Below the pieces are notes generated by a model that worked only from the letters and a program-made list of their open reading frames with translations, was not told the origin of the DNA and made no database searches. 64,000 nucleotides of DNA from Cristatella mucedo. Lineage: Eukaryota > Bryozoa > Phylactolaemata > Cristatellidae. The first letter of the stretch is position 1. The number at the start of each line of letters is the position of its first letter. The DNA lies in contig WPIO01000004.1 of NCBI GenBank assembly GCA_009760855.2, forward strand, positions 7,634,001 through 7,698,000, given 5' to 3'. A program made the position numbers and the translations under genes. Positions 32,750-44,185 of this stretch are shown piece after piece.

Positions 32750-32862
32750 CGAGTCCTAGCCCAAGAGCTAAGGTGCTCGCTCTTCACGACTCAGGTCGTG
32801 GGTTCGAGTCTGGTAGTGGGCAAATATTTATCGCCTCCTGCAAGCGGTGGTGGTAAATATGT
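32750..32862 (+). mobile_element. SINE-A copy
   Basis: AGTCCTAGCCCAAGAGCTAA, B box GTGGGTTCGAGTCTGGTAGT and GCAAATATTTATCGCCTCCT with CAAGCGGTGGTGGTAA follow the family order. The terminal CTTCTG...GCTATA part is lost. Confidence 0.75.
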
Positions 32863-34520
32863 AACCGGGTTCCAGGGGTCAAAGGCTATTTCCCGCCAAA
32901 CCCCGCCCTACTCCGCCACGCTGCCGCTCGCCATGCCGCCGAGCTAGGGTAAGACGAGCGGCCGTCCGGTTAAACCTCTTTATATTAACGCATGCGCCAA
33001 CAGCAACAGAGCAACTAAACAATTTTACAGGGAGGGTCCTATACACAGTACACTACGGGGGCGAAAGATGACGCAGCAAGCGCGAACAAACTTGTCAGTT
33101 GGGGTCAGTCGGCTTCCTCAGTCCTGTCGTTGTACCGACTACAAATCCAACAGTACGAGCGTACACCGTCCAAAACCCGGCTGGCTGAGTAACTGCTTGG
33201 CTAGTCCGAGTCGACAACTACGACAGTCGTAAGCTTCCACCGAAAGACGCCAACACACAGGGGGGGGGAGGTCACGAACACGCCACACGGGGAAAGCGGA
33301 ATAAAAACAAGTCAGCAACGAGCGAGCTATCCAGCTCCGCTCGGGCCTTGGGTACTCGTTCCCTTGCGTGCGTGGCAGCATCGCCGGAGCACGCCTGCAC
33401 GAATCCAGGTGCATAACTCGGCGAGACCGGGAGCCTCCAACACCATGACTTACTTGGCCAACTTCCCGTACCCAAGAGCCCCGGTGACCTCACGTCTCTG
33501 CATACATCCGGCCGTGCCGTAGGGTCCGACCCCGGCCTAGCCGGTGACCCTAACCCTCACTATAGCCGTCCGGTCCCAGCCAACCGAACCCAGCCTGGGT
33601 ACAAATAGGCTATAAATAGGCCATAACAGCTCTTTTGCCACCTTATAAATAAAGCTGTTAAATCAGCTAAGCTATTTTCTCTATCCTCAAGTTTTTGTAT
33701 TCTCAGCAAAGTAAGCTTACATGCAATTAACACTGTTTAGCGCTTCTCTTGTGACGAATTGCAAAGCACATGGAAAAAATACTTTGTTCCATTACGATGG
33801 TACGCAAGTGAGTTATTATTAGCAGTAATGAGGGTTGCCCTGGGGAATGAAAATTCACGTTAGAGGCCGCTTCTTACCAGCAAAGCTTAATTGTACGCCA
33901 AACGCTTGGTGAGCCGTGATAGCTCACTAGGTAAGGCGGTCGTTTTTCACAACCTCGGTGTCGAGGTCGTGGATTCGAATCCTCTGGTGGGCGATCCTTT
34001 ATTGCCGCCTCAAGCGGTCGTGATAACCGTGAAAGTTCCTATGATATCACCCGCCATTCAAGCGCGTTTCCCTTTGCAGCAATTCTAAAGCGCCTAGAAA
34101 GAGATCGAGTTATCTGAGGGCACTTTATCAAGTGTATTGTTATAATAATTATTGTTATATTGCTAAACAAAAGAGGCTGTTAAATCAGCTAGTATTTTTT
34201 CTAGCGAAAAGACAGCTAACAGCAGATGTCGCAGAGGTGAACTCAGAAGTTCTCCGGCTCACTGAGGTGGGAAGAGCAAGGCCGCAGTATCTCGTAAGAT
34301 AGCTTCGAAAGTAAAATCAGCGAGTCAATTCCGAAAACAGTCGCTTGCGAAAAAGCTGTAGCGGCACCACGGGTCGTTACACGCACAATGGCTCACCGAC
34401 AGACTGTAGGAGCCTTAAAATAGAATTTTTGGCGCAACTTAGGATATGATCCTTCCCCAAGGCGGCACAAGTCTGAGGTCTAGGATTACGGTGTCCACTC
34501 GGCTGCTTTTCGGCACTGGT
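32863..34520. other. Interval with repeats only
   Basis: 32863-33600 is moderately GC-rich with a G-run near 33259 and no supported ORF. A SINE-A tail (AAAGCTGTTAAATCAGCTAA) lies near 33648-33668. The SINE-A copy at 33903 is listed separately. 34210-34520 shows nothing recognisable. Confidence 0.4.
33903..34205 (+). mobile_element. SINE-A copy interrupted by an LF1 3' tail
   Basis: It has a well-preserved head: GTGAGCCGTGATAGCTCACT, GGTAAGGCGG, and B box GTGGATTCGAATCCTCTGGT. After AAAGTTCCTATGATAT, an LF1 end intervenes (CGCGTTTCCCTTTGCAGCAA, AAAGCGCCTAGAAAGAGATC, GGGCACTTTATCAAG and an ATT-rich tail, about 34045-34165). The SINE then resumes with AAGAGGCTGTTAAATCAGCT. Confidence 0.85.
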
Positions 34521-34538
34521 TCTGAGGGTAACAGGTCG

Positions 34539-34546
34539 TGACGTCA
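34539..34546. promoter_or_regulatory. Consensus CRE upstream of an ATG
   Basis: The palindrome TGACGTCA lies 13 bases before the ATG at 34560. Full CREs are typical of CREB/ATF-bound promoters near transcription starts. Function is inferred only from sequence and position. Confidence 0.4.
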
Positions 34547-34559
34547 CCACAAATCCAAC

Positions 34560-34610
34560 ATGGCCGACAACTGCTTCCTCCCAAAGAAATCCTTACGCCT
34601 TGACAGCCAG
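34560..34610 (+). CDS. Possible first exon of a downstream gene
   Basis: ATG at 34560 in CAACATGG gives 17 codons (MADNCFLPKKSLRLDSQ) to a CAG/GTACAC donor, phase 0. It joins in frame to an acceptor at 34890 (GCGTTCAG), continuing a frame open to 35303. If unspliced, the frame gives 86 codons ending 34820. Evidence is limited to the start context, the CRE and the splice-like sites. Confidence 0.25.
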
Positions 34611-34874
34611 GTACACAGACGAGCACGAAGACAAAATATCGCTCCAAACATAAAAGATCGCGCACTGCAACTTAGTAATGCGCGATTTGCCCGCCTAATT
34701 TGGCCTCTTCGCAGAAAGTGCGCCGCACGCTCATTTCTCGGACAGCTTCGACACACTGGCGTTTCGCATTCGCCGAGGTGCAATTCATATCAATCGTTTA
34801 AAATAATTAAAAAACACTAGCAAGAAAACGCAGCCTTCTTAAAGAAAGCGCCACGCGGCGTCTCTCTTTTGCAG

Positions 34875-35563
34875 TCGAGCTCGCGTTCAGTTTGCGTCGT
34901 CTCGCGTCGCTCAACCTTTCAGCGGCCGAGCCATGCGTGCGGCCGGCGCTAAAGACGATGTCCGAAGGCCATCAGCGCAAGCAGCAGAGGCGATCGAGGA
35001 AGGCGACCACGAAGAGCGTCACGGCGAGCAGGCGAAAAGAGCAGCTCAGGAGGACGGCCAGGAGGCGACGCGCCGCCAGGACGACGCCGCCGAAGAAGAG
35101 ACGACGAAGGACGACCGACGGCAGCGTCGACGGCGGCGGCGGCTGCCATCGCTCCGACGTCGCGTCGACGCGTCGACCGAGTCAGTATCGGAGAGCCGGA
35201 GCAAGCTTGCGAGCACCCTCCTCCTGCGTCGTCGAACCGGCCGCGAGCAGCGTGCGACCCTTTGTCTTCCCGCGAGCGGCGGCGGCGGCAGCGGCAGCAG
35301 GGGGTAAGCGCTGGTGCGCGAGCGATTGCCCGCTGATTTTGGCCAGCCGCGTGGCCGTTATTACAGGCGTTTCTTCGGCGAGGAGAAAAAGCAGCGGCGG
35401 CGGAAGCGGACGCGGTAGCAACAACAACTGCTGCAGCGCTGCCGCAGCCGATCTAAACGCGCCCACGTCGTCGCTTCGAGTCGCAGCCGCGGTCGAGCGC
35501 GACGTGCTTCCGCCTCCAAAGACTCCGCCGGCTTCCGTCAGCCGACGCCGCGAGTCGGTGCGC
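34875..35563 (+). CDS. GC-rich exon, basic/low-complexity protein, frame ambiguous
   Basis: A strong acceptor (CTCTCTTTTGCAG) ends at 34874. Two overlapping plus frames are credible. One has an ATG at 34958 (MSEGHQRKQQRRSRKATTKS) and reads a very basic Arg/Lys-rich then Ser/Ala-rich protein to a GCA/GTAAGT donor after 35563. The other has an ATG at 34933 (MRAAGAKDDVRRPSAQAAEA), is rich in Glu, Asp, Gln and Arg, and reaches a GGGG/GTAAGC donor near 35303. Both use GC-ending codons. I cannot choose without transcripts. No homologue is recognised. Confidence 0.45.
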
Positions 35564-36825
35564 AGTAAGTATCTGCGCGCTTCGGTTCTCCTTTGCTGGC
35601 GCTAGAAAACGCTGTACTCGCTCCAGTTCTTCTTTACGAACGTAAGAGAATGCTAAGGTTTCTGCGCTCGGTGCGTTCTTACGACGCGGAATGTGGGCGT
35701 TCCTAGGAAGGATCGCGCCACCGTCCGCATAGCGCGGGCTCGGCGTGAGCTACTTTACGCGTAGCTGTCTTGGATGCAAGGTGTCCAGATGGTAAGCATG
35801 TTTGTGCCATTCTGCGATGCACAACGACGCCGAAATTCCGCTGATATTCTGACTATTCTTGGTAGTGCTTTATAGCTGTATTGAATTCAACTGAAGGGTT
35901 ATCATCAGAGCGCCATCTCTCGCGACGTTCACGGAGCTTTGAGTGAGAAGAAACCTGAAATCACGCGGGAAGCGTTACTGACCATATTCGTGATGACCAC
36001 ACATTGATGTGCCGTCACTCTTCCTTTCTTTTTTCCTCCTCCTCGTACTTCCGTCAGAGTGCTCGCGCGTATTTGGTTGGATTATGACGCGGTGCTGACG
36101 AGTCGTTCGTTAGTTAGCACGCACATAAATGGTGGCAAGAGAGGGGAGAAAGAGACTGGAGAGTGCCGGTTGGAGGGCTCGATGTTGGTTTCTTAAATTT
36201 TGTGAACATTTGACACATTTTGCACCTGCTATTACTCGTTCAGATTTCGGGAAGAATGCTTGATTTACACACTAGCTGCCATAAACGGGTACACATAACT
36301 AGCTCCCACGACATAACTTTGCATATTACTACAAAGAAAAAATTGCTGCAGTTGAGGATACTTAGGCTATTTATAGAAATACTAATACTGGTAAATTATT
36401 TGTGTAAGAAATGAGCATCTTCAGAGAAAGGAATCTCTTTCTAGGTTCTTTTACCTGAGCTGTAAGAAAAAAAGCCAGTTCTATTGCGATGACAAGCACA
36501 GCGTAACCACACATAAGCAGTTTAACGGCCAATTAACAAGGACCCAGAAAATGCAGTAAATAAAATGTGCACTTTTAAATGTCGTCAAGTCAGTGGCGTC
36601 ATTTCGAGGTGTAACAAACACGACATCTTCTTAAATCGAACACAACTGTCCGAAAGACTCGTGTAAAATTCTTACGCGAATATTCTTGCGAAATCCAGCC
36701 GTCGCCTGTTCCTGGAGCTAGCAAAGCTTCCGGTTTCGCCATCATGGGTGTGCATGTCGAGCAAGTAATATAAAAGGCAGTGTCCGTTCGTTTGTACGCA
36801 TTTTAACCTTTTCGTACCATCGTTT
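35564..36825. other. Non-coding interval or intron
   Basis: AT-richer DNA with no supported gene. A worn LF1-type tail in reverse (CTTCAGAGAAAGGAATCTCT) lies near 36419. Confidence 0.4.
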
Positions 36826-36829
36826 GTTG

Positions 36830-37022
36830 AGCCGTGATGGCACACTGTTAGGCAGTCGTGATGGCTCGCTAGGGAAGGCGGTTGCTTTTAACGACCTCGT
36901 TCCAGAGGTCGTGGGTTCAAATCCTATAGCGGGCGATCCTGTATAGCCGCTGCAAACGGTGGTGGTACCCGTAAAGGCCCTTCTGTTGCTATAAAAAAGA
37001 GGCTTTTAAGTCAGCTAGTAGT
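36830..37022 (+). mobile_element. SINE-A copy with duplicated head
   Basis: GAGCCGTGATGGCACACTGT is followed immediately by a second head, CGTGATGGCTCGCTAGGGAA. B box GTGGGTTCAAATCCTATAGC, the CGCTGCAAACGGTGGTGG hairpin and AAGAGGCTTTTAAGTCAGCT complete it. This is one of the most complete copies. Confidence 0.9.
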
Positions 37023-37319
37023 GCAGCAATGCCGGGATAGCCTCACAGGAATAGTACATTATTATCCTTTCGTTATTCTCATGCGAGCTGGCTTCGAAGG
37101 ATTATCAATTGAAAAATGTCCGAGAGGATCCGACCGAACTTGGACTAGTATTTAGTTGTTTTCAAAAGATTAAATTGATTTAATTTAATCTGAAAAGCAT
37201 CCGGCCGCTTGGAGAATGCACCGCTGAGAAATCGCCGTTTCCACTTACGAGACCGATAAGTGAAAGGATGAACCCACGTCCGAGCTCCATTCTATGTCGG
37301 CGAAGCACGCCCGTCTCAT

Positions 37320-39480
37320 AAGCTACTCATTCGCTGTAATTTCTTCCAGCTACTCGTACAGTATAGGAGTTAATGTTCAACGGTTGCTGTTTTGGTTTCA
37401 GCGACATTTCATCGCATTGTTTTGAAGTCAATCCGTTGCTTGACTGGTAGCCAGTGCAGGTCAGCAAGAAGTGGTGTGATGTGGCAACTGCGACGCTCAC
37501 GACAGACAAGCCTAGCTGCAGAGTTTAGCACCAGCTGTAAGCGCCTGATCGCACAGGCCGGTAGACCAGCAAGCAGTGAGTTACAGAAGTAAAGAGTGGA
37601 TGTCGCAAATGCAAGGACTAATTTAGATGTGGTATCCCTGCCTAAACAAGCCCGAATCGTAACTATGTTGTGTAGCTAAAAATAGGCAGAATTGACTGTG
37701 GACCTGATGTGGTCGTATAATGAAAGGTCACTTTGTAACAAGACACCTAGATTTCGTGAAGATTCAATAGGAGTTTTCCAACATCTGAATTACACTTGAT
37801 TTGCCCATAACTAGCTGGTCGGTTTTCTCATCATTCAATTTAAGAAAGGTTGCTGCCGTCCATGTTCGGATGTCATCAATGCATGCAGTAAGAGAGTTGA
37901 GAGAATTCGACATGCTGGAGGGATCAAAACAAAGGTACAACTGAATATCATATGCATTGAAGTGAAAGCCTAGGCTGTGCCTGGCAAGCACACCTTCAAG
38001 ATGGAGAGTAAAAACCGTGAAATGAGCCGGACCAAGCATAGAGCTCAAAGGTACACCATACTTCAGTGATTTCTCGGGATCATCTTTGTGAGTTTACATC
38101 AATATTCTGAAGTTGCCCACTGAGATAGGACTTGAACCACCATTGCAGTGCAGTACCAGTGATGCCCAGGACAGATCTTTTAGAAACTAGACTTAACCTT
38201 TGCTATGATCGATTGGTACGATCCACATTAGTCCTCATATGTCTGTCGATGAGCAGTCAGTCCTGACCGTTTGTATGCTTTTTCAAGCTTGTGCTCAGTA
38301 GTCCTAACTAGTTCAACGTATGTGGTAAACCATAGGCCGTCCGGGAGAGGGCGCACAGTGCGCTTAGCCAGAGGTGCAGTCTCATCGAGCATGTCAGCTG
38401 GTGTCGCGTTGTAGCAATTTATCAATGACGACAGGTCGGAAGGGGGATTGAGCAGCTGAAACGAAGCATATATTCTCACGCGGACAGTATCAACGTCAAT
38501 TGCCTTGAGCTGTTACAATTCACATGTGATTTTTAGATGAGGGAAAGGGCACAATTGCAGACTGAATGAGACCTGCATGTGGTCAGATAAGCAGAATTTG
38601 GGAATAATTGGTGATGATAGCATGCATCGGTAGTAGAAAAATTGATCGAATGTGTGACCCTTGATGTGAATAGGGCCATGCACATGAGCCACAAGAGACA
38701 ATGAGTCAGTTAGAGCAAATTCATTGTTGAAGACGTCAGATAAGTTGTCACCAACAACCGATTAAAACTCATTTCGTTTGACAACAAGTCACGAATCTCA
38801 CAGACAGGAATTCGAATATTGCATTGGCAGGTTAAGAATCCTTAGTATCGAACAAGCGATATAATTTGGTATAGGCTGCTCAGAAATGATAGCAGATGAC
38901 ACGCAATGCGATGAGCTTCACCAGATGGGCAGAATAAATCGAAAACAGCAGTCGAGGACCAGCGCGAAGCCATGGGGACGGCAAAGGTCGCACACTTATG
39001 TATAATTCATTTGTATAGCGCCCTAAGATAACTTAATCACGATTCAGGCGCTTCAAATATGCCTCGGGGCTCGAGCCCATGACCTCATGATAACGACCTG
39101 AGCATGTCTGCCAAATGGATGCTGAAATTACCCATAACGAGTAAAGATCGATTTCTTGCTCACACTCGAATGACATTGGAGAATTCTGAGATGAAAGAGG
39201 ACTAGGTACATGGGGAGCGATATACAGCGGCCACAATTTGTAGTTTGCGGTCGCGTGAACTCAAAACAATAGATTCGAGAGACTGCTTTGAGGGGGACTG
39301 CAAATGGCTTGAAATTAAAGGACGAGCGTATGATAACGTCAACTCCATCTCCAGCTGTGATATATTGAGGGGTGTAAAAGAAGAAGTATCGTTAATAATC
39401 GGGCAATTAGCCGATTGTAGCCAGGTCTTGGTCTATGGGAGCAGGTCCGTGCCTTTTATTTTTTAAAACAAGGTCGCTTA
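37320..39480 (-). mobile_element. LF1 LINE, degenerate copy with endonuclease part
   Basis: On the minus strand, from 39480 down, are worn endonuclease sequence, SLVAHVHGPIHIKGHTFDQF (38700-38640), LLNPPSDLSSLINCYNATPA and [19 protein letters not shown] (38460-38230). After a gap come ARHSLGFHFNAYDIQLYLCF (YADD degraded to NAYD, near 37950) and the [13 protein letters not shown]-type block near 37530. The reverse transcriptase core between 38220 and 38060 is deleted. A SINE-B sits at 39003-39095. Confidence 0.85.
39003..39095 (-). mobile_element. SINE-B nested in the LF1 copy
   Basis: TATAATTCATTTGTATAGCG, CCCTAAGATAACTTAATC, CAGGCGCTTCAAATATGCCT and GGGGCTCGAGCCCATGACCT form the reverse complement of SINE-B from its tail to its B box. 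Confidence 0.8.
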
Positions 39481-39804
39481 TCAACATGAGTACATCCAGT
39501 GAGGAATCAAAAAACAAGCGTGGGGTTTGGCTGCCGGAGCTATAGTAGGCCTGATGACCGCTAAGTTAGAGAGATTCACAGCAACGCTTGAGAGAGAACG
39601 GACTGAGTGGTTTGAGACAATACTAGGAATACCAAACGAGCGGGTACTCAGCTCGAAGTCCCCGCGTCGGCTACAGGCGCTTTTCTTTTGTTAATGCAAA
39701 AATCGCGGACCTTTGCAACAACAACAACATCTATGAGTGCATTTGAATGACGATAGACAATTATAATAGGTACGCATGGTCGTAAATAATAATCAATCTA
39801 ATCG

Positions 39805-39975
39805 TTTATCTATACCTCGTATGAACCTCAAATCATTTGGAGACCGTGCCTTTAGTTCGTATGCTGCCAAGGCCTGGAACTCACTTCCGACTTGCGTCAT
39901 GTCACTGACCTAATAACATTTAAAAAGAAACTAAAACACATATATATCACAGCATTTAGTGGGCCCTTGTTTGAT
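39805..39975 (+). mobile_element. LF1 LINE C-terminal fragment
   Basis: ACCTCGTATGAACCTCAAAT, TTTGGAGACCGTGCCTTTAG, GCCTGGAACTCACTTCCGAC and CACAGCATTTAGTGGGCCCT match the LF1 C-terminal coding part. The 3' UTR and tail are absent. Confidence 0.85.
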
Positions 39976-40145
39976 TGTTCACTGAGCATGCTTCGCACGA
40001 TCGCACTCGTGGCGTAGACACGTGGCGCTGCATCTGCAGTCTAATCCTCTATGTGTGCTGCTTTTGAGGAAGTCGTCAGCCGGAAGTTCAACTAAGCCGC
40101 GATACTACCTACGGCAAATATGGAAGGCAAATGCAGTACGTGTGA

Positions 40146-42530
40146 TTTCGCGAGTTTTCTTACGCGATCTCGCACTATCTCGCGCGAGCGTTGCTCGCTC
40201 TCTTACTTGGACTCGATGCGCGCGCGTGCGAGCATGACCCGCAAGTTCGTTATTCATTGTCGGGCCGAAGTCGACCAGCCGCCGCTCGTCGCGTCGCAGC
40301 CTCGGCCGGCAACGTCACGTCCGCTGCGCGCGCCGCCTCCGCCTATTGGTCTGCGCCGTCAATATGCCAGGCTGGCGTCGGCGGCGGCGTCGGCGGCTGC
40401 GGCGGCGGCGGCGTGAGTGCGTCGCCGAGCACCGGGCACCGAGCTATCTCAGCGAGCTCCAGAGACGGCGGCGGCGGCGAGCTGAGGAGAATCACGGATT
40501 TGGACCTGTCCGAGGAGGCGATTCGCTTCGAGCTGTCACATCCGGCCGCAGCCGCCGCCGGAGGCTGGCTGCTGCTCGCCGCCGCCGCCGCCGCTCCGAG
40601 CCTGTCCGCCGCGGTAGCGGCGGCGTCACGCGGCGGCGATGTCGACCGGAGCATCGTGCCGCCAACGTTTTCCGGGGCCTCGTGCAGCGCGCCGGGCTCA
40701 GTCGACGTCGACGACTGGCGCAGCGAAGATGAGCCTTCTCGCAGCCGCCGCCGGTGCAGCACGGGCACAGTGCGGCAGAGCTCGGCTCGGAGAGGGCGCT
40801 CCGCGGCCTCCGGCGAGGCCGCCTCCGGCCGGAGACTCCGGCGCCCTCGACGTGCGGCGCCCGCCTCCGCCGTGGCCACCGGCGCGCCGGCGGGCTCCGC
40901 CGGCGCGGCGTCTGCTGAAGGCGGCGTCGCGCGACGGCGTCGCGACGCGAAAGCGGGGCGGCGCGAGAGCGAGCCGAACGAGGTCGTCGCCTCGACGGAC
41001 GGCGCGAGAGCGAAAGTGGAAGAGCGAGGTGCGGTCGAAATCGGCGGCGCCGCGAGCTCGCGCGAGGCGCGCGACTGGCGCGCTGTGCTGCGAAGCTCTC
41101 GCTGCACCGAAACGGTTACTACCCGGGTGCGGCGAAGGGTCACGGCCATTTCCTACGCGTCCCATCTTGCCTCGGCACATCGTGGCGAAAGCAGCGCCTT
41201 CGACGCTGCGCCCTCCGGCGGCGAAGCGTCGAGCAGTCGGCGGCGCTTGGAGTGCACGCAGACGGAGCGAGCGCGCGAGACCGCCGCGGGTCCAGCCGCT
41301 CGTGAAGACGACGAAGTTGACTCGGCTGATGTCGTTAAAGTCACGTTCTCGAGAGGGTCGTCGCACCGACGCAGACTGCGACGTTGCAGTAAGCGCTCAG
41401 GCGAGGCCATGGCGTCCGACGCAATCGGTCGCCGCCGCAGGACAGCACAGCCGCTGCTAAGACGAAGCAGCAGCTTCAGCAGCAGCGGCGCCGGCAGCGA
41501 CAGCACCGCCAGCAGCAGCGCCAGCGGCTCGACTTCGGCGCACCGCAGCGCCGCCCAACGGGACCGGAAGGAGCTGATGACGAAGCAGGGCTCTCGCGCG
41601 TCGACGACCGACGCCAGATGCCGCGCGAGCGATGGCGGCGCGGCCGACGGTGGCGCGAGCAGCAGGCGCGGGGCCGCCGCCGGCGGCGGCCCCGCGCCTT
41701 CGCGGTCGAAAGGGCGCGTCCGCCGCAGGCCGCATGACGGGGACGCCGCCGCCGCGGCGACGGCGGGATTTTCGCGTCGCCGCACGCGCGCCTCCGCCGA
41801 GGCGCGATTGGCGCTCAACGACGGCTTTGAACGTCGCGAAGGCGGCAGCGCGCGAGCCACGCCTTCTGGAGCCAGCGTCGACCCAGAGCGTCAGTCGCCG
41901 CCGCCGTGCAGCGGCCAGCGCGACTGCGCTCCGAAAACGAGCGTACCGGCGGCGGCGTGTGGCGGGCGGTTTTGCGACGACGACGATGACGACGGAGACG
42001 CGAAGGACGCCGGCGGTGAGCGAGAGAGCTCGGCCAGCGGCGAGCGGAGTAGGCGAAGCTCTACACCGGAAGAGAGCCCGTCGGGCCGCAGCGAACGGCC
42101 GCGGCGTCGTCGGGTCCCTGACGACGAGTCGCGAAGTAGGGCGGCGAGTCGAGCGCGGCGAGCGACGGTTGACGCAAACGAAGGTCGAACGTCGCAATTC
42201 GAGCCGGTGGCTGGCGACGCCGGCCTCGTCTCGGACGCCACCGATAGCAGCAGTTGCGACCAGCCGTCCGACGGCGGCGCCGAGCGGCGGAGCGGCCGAG
42301 CGGCGGCGGCGAGCGCTGACTACGGCGGCGGCGGCGGCGGCGGCGGCGGCACTGGTCGAACTTCGCGGGACGGAGACTCGTCGTGCGACGTCTTCGGCAA
42401 GCGCGAAGCCCGGAAAGCACCCGAAGACCCGGAAGAGCGCGACCGACACGGAGCTGCGGACGCCGCTCTCCGCGCCAGTCACCCGCTGCCACGTAACGAA
42501 ACAGCCAGTGGATCGTCGCAGGGTATAACC
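40146..42530 (+). CDS. Large GC-rich exon, disordered Ser/Arg/Ala-rich protein
   Basis: One plus frame is open from 40146 to a TGA at 42588-42590, about 800 codons. It contains less biased segments (LRRITDLDLSEEAIRFELSH near 40480-40540; EDDEVDSADVVKVTFSRGSS near 41310; DSSSCDQPSDGGAERRSG near 42240), Arg-Ser patches, an Asp run near 41976-41993 and a CTQT motif at 41253-41264. The 5' boundary is unclear: there is no early ATG in frame, and another frame with ATG at 40120 ends at a GCG/GTGAGT donor near 40412. At the 3' end an ACC/GTAAGC donor (GT at 42531, phase 0) would fit the phase-0 acceptor at 45571. Long ORFs arise by chance in such GC-rich DNA, so I am only moderately sure. Confidence 0.45.
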
Positions 42531-43058
42531 GTAAGCGTTCGCGCTTCTGCGGCGGCGGTTTCAAGTGCGCTACGCCGCTCGATCTGCTGAATGCCTCGTT
42601 CTCGAGACGCGGGGCTCCGAAGGGTCTGAGAATGTGTCAATATGCAAACGCCGACCGCTCGCGTAGGAGGCTCTCGTTTGATCCGCTGCTAGCGCATAGA
42701 TATTTAATGAAACAGTCAAGCGTAGACCCGGTAACGGCGCGAGCAGTTTTTGTCTAGCTATGCTGCGTAGATGTACGCAGCTGCGTTTCGCAGCGTGTGC
42801 AGCGAATTTCTTTGAGCGCTCCCTTATGGCGGAAAGAGCTGTCTGCGTTTTCTAGGCTACGGCGACCTTGGCCTCCGGCTTTGGTCCGACAGCTTTTCTC
42901 ACGCCAGCGACGCGAAATCGCCGTCTGAAGCAGCTCAACGTTTGCTTTGGAAATTATTCAGTCACAAAATCTCGATATAACACCGCACATTTACACTCGC
43001 CAGTTACATATACAACCGCGTGAGTAGATATTAAAGAGTGCACATGAGTGGTATGGAG

Positions 43059-43460
<402 letters not shown>

Positions 43461-43464
43461 TAGA

Positions 43465-43945
43465 CAGAAGAACCTTTAGCTCTGCAGGTTTTATACTGTG
43501 GAACTCGCTTCCACGATTCTTACACAATGACAACTACTCTCCTGCTTCCGATTATGGCTAACCATGTTATTCATGTTTATCAAGCATGATATTACTCACC
43601 ATTCAATCGCGTTTCCCTTTGCAAATGTGAAGCGCCTAGAAAGAGATCGAGTTCTGTGACGGCGCTTTATAAAGTCCATTATTATTATTATTATTATTAT
43701 GGCTCATTCTTTTCAGCGGCCCTGAGCTGCTACTTCCATGCTACTCACTAACTAAACTGCTCTCCTGACTCTGCTATATTTCCCACTTTCTCTTTGTTGC
43801 GTGAGATGACGTGTGTTGGCTACCGAATGCGTACCGAAAGCCGCTTAGGCTGCGAGTGCGCTACACAAAACTCTCATGCGTAACACCAACGCAGTCTTTA
43901 TGGCTTTGTGGAGTTACAGACGGATGTACATTACGTTAGATTAAA
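43465..43945 (+). mobile_element. LF2 LINE 3' fragment, interrupted
   Basis: ACTCGCTTCCACGATTCTTA (LPRFLHN) and CAACTACTCTCCTGCTTCCG, then, after the LF1 insertion, GCTCATTCTTTTCAGCGGCC, ACTTTCTCTTTGTTGCGTGA and TGTGGAGTTACAGACGGATG with TACATTACGTTA. This is the plus-strand counterpart of 20595-20935. Confidence 0.88.
43560..43695 (+). mobile_element. Very short LF1 3' end nested in LF2
   Basis: It begins AACCATGTTATTCATG in the LF1 3' UTR, ends in AAGCGCCTAGAAAGAGATCG, GGCGCTTTATAAAG and (ATT)n, and is flanked by ATTATGGCT at 43551-43559 and 43696-43704. The start of the second copy is blurred by the ATT tail. Confidence 0.9.
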
Positions 43946-44029
43946 GAAGAGGGAAAGGGACAGAGAAAGAGGCAGAGCGAGAAAGTGAGAGAGAGAGAGA
44001 GGCAGAGGGAAGAGAGAGACATTGTTAAT

Positions 44030-44185
44030 GGTGGTTAATATGCTCGCCTCGGCTAAGATCAAGGTGAATTTCTTTTAAGGGCCAAGGTCGTGGGCTCGAG
44101 CCCGAGCCCGTGGCATACGTATAGCGCCTGAATAAAGATTACGTTATCTTAGGGTGCTACGCAAATAAATTTTATTTTTTATGAT
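44030..44185 (+). mobile_element. SINE-B copy
   Basis: A head region (TGGTTAATATGCTCGCCTCG), B box GTGGGCTCGAGCCCGAGCCC, then GTGGCATACGTATAGCGCCT, TTACGTTATCTTAGGGTGCT and CAAATAAATTTTATTTT. The tail is the LF1-type hairpin. Confidence 0.85.

Noticed and set aside
32863-33070. Possible LTR of a retrotransposon
   Set aside because: No second copy, no clear TG...CA ends, no primer-binding site and no gag or pol nearby.
40343-42564. Several minus-strand and alternative plus ORFs of 200-340 codons
   Set aside because: Expected shadows in DNA of very high GC; none shows recognised content or coherent splice signals.
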